40,779 nucleotides of DNA from Rhodospirillales bacterium. Lineage in GTDB: Bacteria; Pseudomonadota; Alphaproteobacteria; Rhodospirillales; UBA2165. Of this stretch, positions 17,674-26,725 are shown in pieces. The stretch lies in the NCBI GenBank assembly GCA_028345065.1, contig JAOMCN010000018.1, positions 1-40,779 of the forward strand, read 5' to 3'. Each line of letters opens with the position of its first letter. The first letter of the stretch is position 1. A program made the position numbers and the translations under genes. The notes under the pieces were generated by a model that was not told where the DNA came from, ran no database searches, and saw only the letters and a list, made by a program, of their open reading frames with translations.

Positions 17674-18555
17674 TTACTCTTCGAACAACTTATACAACAC
17701 CGGACTGTATTTCTTACCATGGCCAGCGGCTTCGGCCTCCTTTAAACGCCTGTCCACAAGTTGGGCGCCTTCTGCATTCACTCCGGTTTCCTCGGCCAGA
17801 CGCAAGGCATAGCTCATATCCTTAATCGAATAGGTAACCGGGAAAATATCCTCTGGAAAATCGCCCTTTGCCATGTACTGGATGCCGTGCTCCCGCAACG
17901 CAAAACTGTCAGCAGAACCGTGCGACAGGGTTTTGAATAACAACTCGGCATCCACACCAGCGCGTGTTCCTATCGCCAGAGCTTCCGCCAATGCCGAGAC
18001 ATTCATCACCATAATCATATTGTTCATCAACTTGACTACCTGCCCGGTACCAACATCGCCACAAAGAGTGATATCCGTACCCATCGTTTCCAGTACCGGC
18101 TTAATCCGATCGAAAACCTCAGTCGTAGCACCAACCATAATGCTAAGCGTACCATCCTCTGCCGCAGATACGCCCCTGGCAACCGGCGCATCGGCGTAAT
18201 CCACTGATTTTTCTGCAAAGAGTTTTACCATTTCACGTTCGACATCTGCGGTCGCCGTGGTCATATCGATAATCGTTTGCCCAGGCTGGACAAACTCTAA
18301 AATCCCACCTTCTTGGGTACACACTGCGCGCACTTGCGGTTCGCCCGGCAGGCACATCAAGATAATTTCCGCCCTATTAACCACAGCTTCGATACTGGGT
18401 GCGGCTTCAACACTGACATCGCTAAGTGCCGCAACTTTATCCATATCCATATCAAATGCGACGACGGGAACGCCGGTCTTCTTCGCAAGGTTACGGCACA
18501 TACGCCCGCCCATCACACCCGTCCCAATGAATCCAATTTCTGTATAGTCTGCCAT
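17674..18555 (-). CDS. NAD(P)-dependent 3-hydroxyisobutyrate/tartronate-semialdehyde-type dehydrogenase
   Basis: Beta-hydroxyacid dehydrogenase of 293 residues. N-terminal IGFIGTGVMGGRM is the NAD(P) site, DAPVARGVSAAEDGTL is the substrate-binding signature, and K175 in GQVVKLMNN is the catalytic lysine. The C-terminal helical domain follows (YSIKDMSYALRLAEE). Typical reactions are oxidation of 3-hydroxyisobutyrate or reduction of tartronate semialdehyde. It converges on the 2OG oxygenase gene with a 52-base gap and shares its GC-rich third positions, so the two may have arrived together, though on opposite strands. Confidence 0.88.
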   Translation of the reverse strand: MADYTEIGFIGTGVMGGRMCRNLAKKTGVPVVAFDMDMDKVAALSDVSVEAAPSIEAVVNRAEIILMCLPGEPQVRAVCTQEGGILEFVQPGQTIIDMTTATADVEREMVKLFAEKSVDYADAPVARGVSAAEDGTLSIMVGATTEVFDRIKPVLETMGTDITLCGDVGTGQVVKLMNNMIMVMNVSALAEALAIGTRAGVDAELLFKTLSHGSADSFALREHGIQYMAKGDFPEDIFPVTYSIKDMSYALRLAEETGVNAEGAQLVDRRLKEAEAAGHGKKYSPVLYKLFEE

Positions 18556-18735
18556 GATCGGTTTTTCCCTTATACGGTAACTTATTCTTCACAATACTTG
18601 TTAGGGTTATACAGTCCCTCATATAAATCATGAGGAAACAGAAAAACATAACACCGAATTGGCTCTAATTATATGCAGTCCACACTGCCCAACAACTAAC
18701 TTCAATTCTTCCCAAGTTTCTGTCATCATTACAGA

Positions 18736-21700
18736 ATGAAACGACTGCTGCCAGTTTTGATGGGATTTGTTTTTCTGTTGTTGGATCCAACAAAGGGGTG
18801 GAGTTTACCCCCTTGTGAAGGGAGTCCTACATCTAAACATTATGTATATAAAAATTGGACGAATTGTAAAGGCACCCTCACCTATAACGACGGGGACAAA
18901 TATGTGGGTGAATGGAAGGATGGCAGTCATCACGGACAAGGTACTTATACCTATGCCAACGGAGACAAATCCGTGGGCGAATTTAAAGATGGAAGCTTCG
19001 TAGACGCAGGTAGTACCGCGATCTCGTTGAAGCCGGAGTCTTCAATTGCTCAAGAAAAACGTGGATCTCCGTTTGAAGTTGAGTTGCCGAGTGAAGGCCT
19101 GCCTCCTAGAACCATAACCGATGTGACAACCATTCTCACCCAAGCTTCCTTGAAAGAAACGGATTCGGTCCGAGACGCCAGAGAAACCATTACTAAGGTT
19201 GTGCCTGCAAATGCCGGGGACTCGGCGTTAACCCAATTCTATGTCGATAGGGCAGATGCGTTCTGGCGTTTGGCAATGATGACCGAGTCTATTGAATCGC
19301 TCAAGAAAGCAGCTAAGCACGTAAAAGAGGCCTGGTTTGCCCCCGAAGGTGGAGCCATGCGAATCCATGCGTCCTTAGCATACGCCCAACTATGGGGGGG
19401 GGTGTTTTCCGATGGAATAAAAAGCCTTGAAACAGCGCTGGAAGTGACACCTCCTAATTATTACGGCTGGTTCGTTCAACTTACGGCAGACCTCTCATTA
19501 TCCCTGGCATATGTTGGTGATATTAACGGCGCTGAAAAATGGATCCAAATTGCACGCGAGCATTACGAAACATTTTTAAAATTTGACTATAAGCAAGATT
19601 ATAAAAATGGCATTGCCGCTAATATTTTTTCGGCTGAGGGTGGCCTCGCATTTGCCAAGGGTAAATATTTGGAAGCCGAAAAGTTTTACGCAAAGGCTGT
19701 CAGAAAGAAAAAAGAGACCGACGGTTGGGAAGAGAATGAATTTCTAATATCACTTTTAGCACACGTGGCTGAAACTCAGAGGGAATTAGGCAAGCTGGTT
19801 GATTCGGAATTGACGGCGCGCGAATCTCTTTTTCAATCAATAAAGGTTCTAGGGGTTAACAACCCCTACACGGGGTTCGCGCTTCGGGAGCTTGCTAAAA
19901 CCCTAAACGAACAGGGAAGACCGGAAGAAGCTGAGGTTCTGGGGCAAGAGGCAGTCGCAATATTTAGAAAACAAGGTGCCCCTAGTGAATCTTTAGTATA
20001 TGCTGGAGCGCTTGAAAGTCTCGCAATATCCCTGACACTTCAAAATAAATACAAGGAAGCATACCGTTTGACTTCCCTGGGGACCACCCTAGCCGAGGCT
20101 GGTCTTGGATCTGATCCCGAGGGAATGAAAAGGGTAATAATTACAACGAACATTAATTTTGGCATCGCTGCTTTAATGTCAGGAGATTACGATAAGGCCG
20201 AGGAAGTTCTTACAAGAAGACTAAAAAATAAAAGGAAGATATTTGGTAGAAACCATTATAGGACGGCAGAAACACTCGCTCTTGTTGGCGTCTTAAAGTT
20301 CCGCCGTGGGCTGATCGATCAGGCACGGTCTGCCTTCAAGGTCGCACTCCCACTCATCTCCCAACATGCCGTCGATGACAGTAACAGTCTTGCGTCTGAC
20401 AAACATCGACGAAAAATCATCCTGGACACTTATTTTGAGTTCGTGACCGTTGAATTGGCTTCCCTTGAAACCAAGGATAAAGATCTTCTACTGACAGAAA
20501 GCGTCTCGTTGGTTCAGTCTGCATATCATTCTTCAGTGCAAAAAGCGCTTCTTTCAAACGCTGCTCGCACCAATGCACAGAACCCGGAATTTTCCAAAGC
20601 ACTTCGGCAAACCCAAGACCTGGAATGGGAAATCGAAGCTCTTTATTCTGTGATTGCTAGTCTTTATCAAAGAGCCCCCACCTCTAAGACTGAAGCATTA
20701 GTCGAAAAAGCTAGAAATGCCATATCCAAGCTTAGAGAAAATCAATCCAAAATGCAGGAAAATTTGCTGGTCCAATTTCCGGATTACACGGCTTTTATTA
20801 AGCCGCAACCTATATCTAGTTCTAATGTTAAAAACGTGCTGCGAGATGGTGAAGTATTGATCATCACGTATGTTGGTGAAAATAAAACGTATGTTTGGGC
20901 TTTACCAAAATCCGGGCCGATTAGGTTCACCCAAGCCAAGATAAGCCACGCTGAACTGGTAAAATCCATTTCCAGCTTACGTGTTGCAGTTGATCCCGGG
21001 GCCATTTCTACCCTTGGCGATATCCCAGAATTTGATGTCACTCAGGCCTACGGATTGTACCATCGCCTCTTGAAACCCGTAGCGGAAGGGTGGCAGAGAT
21101 CCCCCAATATACTGTTTGTCGGGCACGGACCACTAAGCCTGCTGCCATTGTCGTTGTTGCCAACTAATTCCATCAAACTTAGTAAGGATAAGGACCTATT
21201 GTTTCAACGCTATCGCGCTGTGCCCTGGCTGGCTAGAACCCATTCGATAACAATGCTGCCATCCGTTGCCGCACTTAAAGCACTGCGCAAGGTTAACATG
21301 AAGATCGCCAATCGCCAGTCATTTGTAGGATTTGGCGACCCTTATTTTAATGAGGACCAGGCATTGGCTGCAGACAAGAACCTCGCCCATCAAGTTACCA
21401 CAGCGTCCAACGTTCGCGGTATGCCTGTGAAGCTAAGAAACCGACCAAAAACTCGTGTCGTCGATAGCGCCGACTTAGCGTTATTGCCACGTTTGCCAGA
21501 AACCGGATTTGAATTGCAAAGTATTGCAGCTAGCATGGGTTCAAATCCGACGAATACCATATTTCTTGGCCGGCAGGCCAACGAAGGTCGGGTTAAAAAA
21601 ATGAAACTCGATGGTTTTCGGGTACTGGCTTTTGCCACTCATGGGCTTGTACCTGGTGATCTCGATGGTTTGAATCAGCCGGCTCTTGCTTTGAGCGCTC

Positions 21701-22119
21701 CGAAGGTAGCGGGTATCGAAGGGGATGGTTTGTTAACCATGGACGAAATTTTCAGCCTTTCTTTAGATGCTGACTGGGTTGTTTTATCGGCGTGCAACAC
21801 TGCATCTGGTGACGGAGCGGGAGCCGAAGCTGTATCAGGACTTGGCAGGGCATTTTTCTATGCCGGAGCGAAATCTTTGTTGGTTTCGAACTGGCCTGTT
21901 CACTCCGGCGCTACGGCGCATTTGACGTCAACGTTGTTCTCATTTCAAGCCAAGAACAAATCCTTAAGCCGTGCAACGGCGCTTCAAAAAACCCGTGTAG
22001 AAATGATAGATCAGGGTATACAGAAAGATGGGCAAGGCAATCCGGCATTCTCATACGCACACCCTATTTTTTGGGCGCCCTTCACAATCATTGGCGACGG
22101 CGGTGGAGCAACGTTTTGA
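18736..22119 (+). CDS. Exported MORN-TPR-CHAT protein, putative caspase-like peptidase
   Basis: 1127-residue protein with a signal peptide (MKRLLPVLMGFVFLLL...), then two or so MORN repeats at about 36-88 (GTLTYNDGDKYVGEWKDG and GTYTYANGDKSVGEFKDG), a long array of TPR-like helices at about 150-560, a linker, and a C-terminal CHAT domain from about 760. The caspase-type dyad is visible as H969 in FATHG and C1020 in LSACNT, with the GLGRAFFYAGAKSLLVSNWPV block after it. The domain should act in the periplasm or at the surface. The ATG sits in a 6-base-pair hairpin with no SD. Flanking genes are unrelated, so neither a target nor an adaptor is visible nearby. Its substrate is unknown. Confidence 0.88.
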   Translation: MKRLLPVLMGFVFLLLDPTKGWSLPPCEGSPTSKHYVYKNWTNCKGTLTYNDGDKYVGEWKDGSHHGQGTYTYANGDKSVGEFKDGSFVDAGSTAISLKPESSIAQEKRGSPFEVELPSEGLPPRTITDVTTILTQASLKETDSVRDARETITKVVPANAGDSALTQFYVDRADAFWRLAMMTESIESLKKAAKHVKEAWFAPEGGAMRIHASLAYAQLWGGVFSDGIKSLETALEVTPPNYYGWFVQLTADLSLSLAYVGDINGAEKWIQIAREHYETFLKFDYKQDYKNGIAANIFSAEGGLAFAKGKYLEAEKFYAKAVRKKKETDGWEENEFLISLLAHVAETQRELGKLVDSELTARESLFQSIKVLGVNNPYTGFALRELAKTLNEQGRPEEAEVLGQEAVAIFRKQGAPSESLVYAGALESLAISLTLQNKYKEAYRLTSLGTTLAEAGLGSDPEGMKRVIITTNINFGIAALMSGDYDKAEEVLTRRLKNKRKIFGRNHYRTAETLALVGVLKFRRGLIDQARSAFKVALPLISQHAVDDSNSLASDKHRRKIILDTYFEFVTVELASLETKDKDLLLTESVSLVQSAYHSSVQKALLSNAARTNAQNPEFSKALRQTQDLEWEIEALYSVIASLYQRAPTSKTEALVEKARNAISKLRENQSKMQENLLVQFPDYTAFIKPQPISSSNVKNVLRDGEVLIITYVGENKTYVWALPKSGPIRFTQAKISHAELVKSISSLRVAVDPGAISTLGDIPEFDVTQAYGLYHRLLKPVAEGWQRSPNILFVGHGPLSLLPLSLLPTNSIKLSKDKDLLFQRYRAVPWLARTHSITMLPSVAALKALRKVNMKIANRQSFVGFGDPYFNEDQALAADKNLAHQVTTASNVRGMPVKLRNRPKTRVVDSADLALLPRLPETGFELQSIAASMGSNPTNTIFLGRQANEGRVKKMKLDGFRVLAFATHGLVPGDLDGLNQPALALSAPKVAGIEGDGLLTMDEIFSLSLDADWVVLSACNTASGDGAGAEAVSGLGRAFFYAGAKSLLVSNWPVHSGATAHLTSTLFSFQAKNKSLSRATALQKTRVEMIDQGIQKDGQGNPAFSYAHPIFWAPFTIIGDGGGATF

Positions 22120-22370
22120 TAAATTACTATTAGTGGAGGGGGAAGTATTTACATCGGTATTATTTAGCGTCGCTTTTTTTATATCCGTATCACATGGAAT
22201 TACGGGAACGTTATTCTTATTCTGAAGGTTGCGGCACCTTCGCCGATACTATGTCGAAACGTTGCCGGAAAAAACCAACAGATTGCCCCTAGTATAGATA
22301 CTAATCCGCCCGGCACACTGGACCACGTTAATAAATTCTATTAAATGCGTATCAAACCGGAATATGTAAA

Positions 22371-24398
22371 ATGGTCGAGAATTTTTTGGGTACAGAATCA
22401 AGTCCTTATCTTTTGCAACATAAAGACAACCCGGTAAATTGGTACCCTTGGGGGGAAAAAGCTTTTTCTGAAGCTCTCAAAAGAGACATACCTCTCTGTT
22501 TATCAATAGGTTACGCCTCTTGCCATTGGTGCCACGTCATGGCCCACGAAAGCTTTGAATCGCCCGATATCGCGAGCTTGATGAACAAATTATTCATCAA
22601 TATTAAAGTCGACAGGGAAGAGATGCCAGAGGTTGATGCCCTCTACATGAACGCCATAACACTAATGGGCCAACACGGAGGGTGGCCATTAACGGTTTTT
22701 CTTACCCCATCGGGAGAACCCTATTGGGGAGGAACCTATTTTCCTCCAGCGCCACGTCATGGACAACCGGGTTTCCCAGACGTGCTTCGTGCCATGTCTG
22801 ACGTATATTACAATCAGAAAGATAAAATGGACCAAAATATCGGCGCCATCAGAAATGCTCTTGCCGACGCGTCAAAAGTACCTGCAGAAAAAAGTTTAGG
22901 GCTTGATACCCCACAGCAGTTAAATGAGATAGCCTCAAATGCGGTGCGCATGATAGATCCCATTCGAGGTGGCATTTCTGGAGCGCCTAAATTTCCTCAA
23001 CCCTCTTTCCAATTTTTTATGTGGAGAGCTTACCGAAGGACAGGAACGGAAGAATTTAGAAATGCTGTTCTGACATCCGTCAGAAATATGTGTCAGGGAG
23101 GTATCTATGATCATCTGGGCGGAGGCTTTGCCAGGTACTCAACAGATGAGAATTGGCTGGTGCCCCACTTTGAAAAAATGCTCTACGATAACGCTCAACT
23201 CATAGAACTCATGTCATTGTTGTGGCAAGAAACCGGTGACCCACTTTTAAAAGTTCGTGTAACCGAAACAATAGACTGGTGTATGAGAGATCTTCGCCAA
23301 GAGGAGGGCGGATTTGCAGGAACTATGGACGCAGACAGCGAAGGAATAGAAGGAAAGTTTTATGTTTGGTCAGAGGAAGAAATAGATGCACTTTTAGGTG
23401 ACAACTCCAGTTTCTTTAAAACAATTTATGGGGTGTCTCAGTCAGGCAACTGGGACGGCACAAGCATCCTCAACCGATCTACAGATATGTCCCTTGGCAG
23501 TGATAGTGTGGAAGCCATCTTGTCAGAATGCCGGGCAATTCTCCTAGCAGTTCGAAACAAAAGGATCTGGCCTGATCTAGATGATAAAATTCTGGCCGAC
23601 TGGAATGGTTTAATGATCTCCGCTCTTGCAATTGCTTCACAGACTTTTGGAGAAAAATTGTGGCTCAGGACGTCCATAGAGGCTTATGAATTCATAAGGC
23701 GTGAAATGATGTCAGGTGAACGGCTATTACATTCCTGGCGGCAAGGTTCCAGCAAAGGTAACGATATCCTAGACGACTATGCTCAAATGATACGGGCATC
23801 CTTACTCATGCACCAAATTACCGGTAAAGAATACTATTTAAACCATTCGCTTGCTTGGCTTAAACAGGTGAATGATCGTTTTTGGGACGAAGACGGTGGT
23901 GGCTATTTTTTCTCTCCCGAAGATGCCAACCACCTTATTGCTCGGACACGAAACGCCTTCGATAATGCGACACCTGCCGGTAACGGTACTATGATAGAGA
24001 ACCTGGCAACACTCTACTACTTGACAGGGCGCGAAACTTATCGTGAGCAAGCAGAAATGATTGTTGATGTATTCGCCTGCAAACCGTCCAACGAATATAT
24101 CAATATGACCAGCATATTAAACGGCTTTGAGAGGCTAACAAAAACAATCCAAGTAGCAATCATTGGTGAACCAGATGCTCCTGAAATGGGCATGATGAAG
24201 TCTATAATCTCCTTAACTGGTCACCTTGACCTAGTGCTAAGTGTGATACAACCGGGCCGCAAATTACCCTCTAAACACCCAGCAACCGGCAAAGCACAAA
24301 TTGATAGCCTGACCACAGCTTATGTTTGTATAGGGCACGTATGTGGGCCACCAATAACTGCGCCCGAGGAACTAAAACGCGCCCTAGCTGAAGCGTAA
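22371..24398 (+). CDS. Thioredoxin-domain protein of the YyaL/SPATA20 family
   Basis: Two-part protein of 675 residues: an N-terminal thioredoxin-like domain (DUF255) with CHWCH at 50-54 in the signature GYASCHWCHVMAHESF, and a C-terminal six-hairpin glycosidase-like toroid. The opening NxLxxEtSPYLLQHKDNPVNW pattern fits the family from the start codon, so the start is secure. It is cytosolic with no signal peptide. Members are conserved from bacteria to man, with roles in redox or carbohydrate handling that are poorly defined. It stands alone after a 251-base gap and precedes the EamA gene by 33-84 bases depending on that gene's start. Confidence 0.9.
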   Translation: MVENFLGTESSPYLLQHKDNPVNWYPWGEKAFSEALKRDIPLCLSIGYASCHWCHVMAHESFESPDIASLMNKLFINIKVDREEMPEVDALYMNAITLMGQHGGWPLTVFLTPSGEPYWGGTYFPPAPRHGQPGFPDVLRAMSDVYYNQKDKMDQNIGAIRNALADASKVPAEKSLGLDTPQQLNEIASNAVRMIDPIRGGISGAPKFPQPSFQFFMWRAYRRTGTEEFRNAVLTSVRNMCQGGIYDHLGGGFARYSTDENWLVPHFEKMLYDNAQLIELMSLLWQETGDPLLKVRVTETIDWCMRDLRQEEGGFAGTMDADSEGIEGKFYVWSEEEIDALLGDNSSFFKTIYGVSQSGNWDGTSILNRSTDMSLGSDSVEAILSECRAILLAVRNKRIWPDLDDKILADWNGLMISALAIASQTFGEKLWLRTSIEAYEFIRREMMSGERLLHSWRQGSSKGNDILDDYAQMIRASLLMHQITGKEYYLNHSLAWLKQVNDRFWDEDGGGYFFSPEDANHLIARTRNAFDNATPAGNGTMIENLATLYYLTGRETYREQAEMIVDVFACKPSNEYINMTSILNGFERLTKTIQVAIIGEPDAPEMGMMKSIISLTGHLDLVLSVIQPGRKLPSKHPATGKAQIDSLTTAYVCIGHVCGPPITAPEELKRALAEA

Positions 24399-24482
24399 AG
24401 CAATTCTATAGTAAAGTTCGCAAAATACTTCTTGGCGAACAAATACTTTATCTTAAAGTTACACCTGGTATTACACAAAACT

Positions 24483-25406
24483 GTGAACACAGAAAATCAT
24501 AACAGCGTAGAACAACAAGTTGCTGGAACTTACACTATGTTAATTCTAGCAGCATTAATTTTTGCTTCTAATCACGTTATCAGTCGCTACCTTAATGACG
24601 TTTTGCCGCCTTTTGGTACCGCTTTTTGGCGCTTCGCAATTGGTGGTCTGATAATGCTTCCAATTGCCGGTCGTAGTTTCTATCAAAATTGGTCTGTGAT
24701 CAGGCAAAATCTATGGTTCTTCGTTTTTATTTCAGTATTATTTGTGCCCCTCGCGAATGGAATTATCTATCTATCATACCAATGGACCACAGCTACTAAC
24801 GGGGGCGTTGTCTCAACCGTACAGCCCGCGCTAACAGTCGCCCTTTCAGCACTACTGTTTCGTGATTTAATCAACCGAAAACAAGCGGCAGGGTTGGTTT
24901 GCGCAACTGTCGGCATCCTCGTGATTATCTCGCGGGGCGACATAGAGACTTTGCTGCGTTTGGAATTCAATATTGGTGACCTCACCCTGGTTTTCGCAAT
25001 GTTCGCTGGAGCACTATATAATGTGTTACTGCGAAAGGTACCGACTGAAATCGACGTACTCCTGCTATTATTGATCATTCAATTTTTTGGCGTAATCACA
25101 ACCTTGCCAATTTACCTGGCTGAAACACTCTTGTTCCGGCCAGTCCCTTTCACTTCTGAAACAATAACTGCGCTGTTATGGTTAGGTGTCGCCGTGACAA
25201 CTATAGCTGTCGGACTGCACAATGCTGTTATCCGAAGGCTTGGCGCTAACAAGGCCAGCATAAGTAATTACATGCGCTCCGTCTTTACAGCAATTATAGC
25301 AATTCTTTTTCTTGGTGAAACCTTTGAACATTACCACGCCACAGCGTTAGCCCTCGTCGTTGCTGGTGTCTGGCTGCTCAGCGTGGGGCGTTCTACTCAG
25401 CATTAA
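24483..25406 (+). CDS. EamA (DMT) family transporter
   Basis: Ten-helix drug/metabolite transporter with two EamA repeats. The first repeat starts at TYTMLILAALIFASNHVISRYL, with the PPFGTAFWRFAIGGL pattern, and the second at FNIGDLTLVFAMFAGALYNVLLRKV. Many such proteins export amino acids or metabolites. The start is uncertain: TTG at 24432 gives 17 extra residues of poor quality, GTG at 24483 gives a short polar tail before helix 1, and ATG at 24537 starts within helix 1; none has a clear ribosome binding site. GTG is used as a compromise. Confidence 0.82.
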   Translation: MNTENHNSVEQQVAGTYTMLILAALIFASNHVISRYLNDVLPPFGTAFWRFAIGGLIMLPIAGRSFYQNWSVIRQNLWFFVFISVLFVPLANGIIYLSYQWTTATNGGVVSTVQPALTVALSALLFRDLINRKQAAGLVCATVGILVIISRGDIETLLRLEFNIGDLTLVFAMFAGALYNVLLRKVPTEIDVLLLLLIIQFFGVITTLPIYLAETLLFRPVPFTSETITALLWLGVAVTTIAVGLHNAVIRRLGANKASISNYMRSVFTAIIAILFLGETFEHYHATALALVVAGVWLLSVGRSTQH

Positions 25407-25611
25407 AAACAATGTTTACCCTAAAACGGGCCCCGTCACATTAGATTTTACTGGTAATAATAAAGACGCCAACAGATAATTCTTTTTTGCGAGATTACCC
25501 AGTTACAATCTCGTTGTTTTATAGATTGAAACGTGATCCTTAGTATGCCTATCTCAAAATTAAGATATACAAACGAAACACAGAATATTGATGCTCAGGT
25601 CGGAGACCAAC

Positions 25612-26412
25612 ATGATTGAGATGTACCATTTTTGGGACTCGCCCTGTTGCTTCAAAGTAAGAATGGTTCTCGCAGAAAAAGAGTTGGAATGGACACCTCA
25701 TTTGATAGCGTCTGTCCAATTCGATCACTTTCAACCTGATTATCAGAAACTCAACCCTCACTGTATTGTCCCGACGCTAATCCATGATGGCCAAATACTG
25801 TTGCAGTCTGGCGTGATCGCTGAGTATCTCGATGAGACTTTTCCGAAAATGGGATTGAAACCAGAAAGCGCTACTAACCGTGCTTTAATGCGGCAATGGG
25901 CACATGATGAACAAACCTACCTATTTCCCTTAATCATCACCATGAGCTTCAATCTGATGATGACCCTACGGGAAAAAGCTTATGGCATGGAGCAACTACA
26001 GGAGTGGTCGAAACGGCACCCAGACCAAACCCGTGCCCAGAACTACTTAAACCGGGTCTCATCTCCGATCAACCAGGAAGCAGTGGATGCCGCCGCTGAT
26101 CAATTCGCTTGGCATATCAAACGACTAGAAAAACAATTTGAGATGTCAGGAGGCCCTTGGATTTGCGGAGAAGTTTATTCATTAGCCGATATTAGCGTTG
26201 CCCCCATCCTTGACCGGATAGAATATCTTGACCTGATGAGTGTTTTGAAGAATTCACCGAGAGTGGCAGAATGGTTTAACCACGTGAAAACGCGTCCCGC
26301 ATTCCATAGGGCGTCCCCCCCCTTCGAATACCGAATGTGGGGACCTAAAAAACCCATTCCTCAAAAACAAGTTAGTACTGATGCACCTTATGGTTCATTC
26401 CCGAGCGTTTAA
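25612..26412 (+). CDS. Glutathione S-transferase family protein
   Basis: A 266-residue GST-fold protein. The thioredoxin-like N-terminal domain reads MYHFWDSPCCFKVRMVLAEKEL with the active-site region SPCC, and the cis-Pro segment is NPHCIVPTLIHDG followed by QSGVIAEYLDETFP. The C-terminal helical domain has the WICGEVYSLADISVAPILDR motif. ATG at 25612 is chosen because GGAG stands nine bases before it; an upstream TTG-ATG pair at 25588 adds residues without a signal. It is similar in layout to the second GST in the window (33.2 kb), but the two are not close copies. Confidence 0.85.
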   Translation: MIEMYHFWDSPCCFKVRMVLAEKELEWTPHLIASVQFDHFQPDYQKLNPHCIVPTLIHDGQILLQSGVIAEYLDETFPKMGLKPESATNRALMRQWAHDEQTYLFPLIITMSFNLMMTLREKAYGMEQLQEWSKRHPDQTRAQNYLNRVSSPINQEAVDAAADQFAWHIKRLEKQFEMSGGPWICGEVYSLADISVAPILDRIEYLDLMSVLKNSPRVAEWFNHVKTRPAFHRASPPFEYRMWGPKKPIPQKQVSTDAPYGSFPSV

Positions 26413-26570
26413 TAATTATTATAGAGCGCTGGTTCTTCATCTCTTTATTGGAATTATATGTGGAGAAGAAGGAAAGTGAATTAATCCTAATGAGTCTAAT
26501 TCATCCAAGAGATTAGCACCCGAGGGTACAGGTAAGTTTTCTCCTGTGCAGAGCTAGGTCAGATTAAAGA

Positions 26571-26606
26571 TATAATGAATTTTCTATAGCGTATCGTTAG
26601 AAAATT
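26571..26606 (+). promoter_or_regulatory. -10 element followed by 9-base inverted repeat before the LLM operon
   Basis: TATAAT (26571-26576) is followed at once by AATTTTCTA (26578-26586) and its exact complement TAGAAAATT (26598-26606), 11 bases apart, where transcription would begin. This is a typical position for a repressor operator. It lies in the 313-base gap 26413-26725, otherwise without a supported gene. The -35 region is weak. Confidence 0.35.
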
Positions 26607-26725
26607 ACCAGGAACTGATCAGACGACATGAAAAACAATATTTGAGATATTCTAGTTGATGGGATATGAGCCAATAGGTTACTCACATAATCATGATATT
26701 TAGGTAATGATATACGGGGGGAAAA

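Noticed and set aside
22133-22225. 30-codon frame with hydrophobic C-terminus after the CHAT gene
   Set aside because: GTG start has no SD before it; the GGAGGGG run lies inside the frame, and no other start fits. Left as a possibility only.
22224-22241. GAAGGT/ACCTTC hairpin after the CHAT gene as a terminator
   Set aside because: No T-run follows, and it is more than 100 bases after the stop codon.
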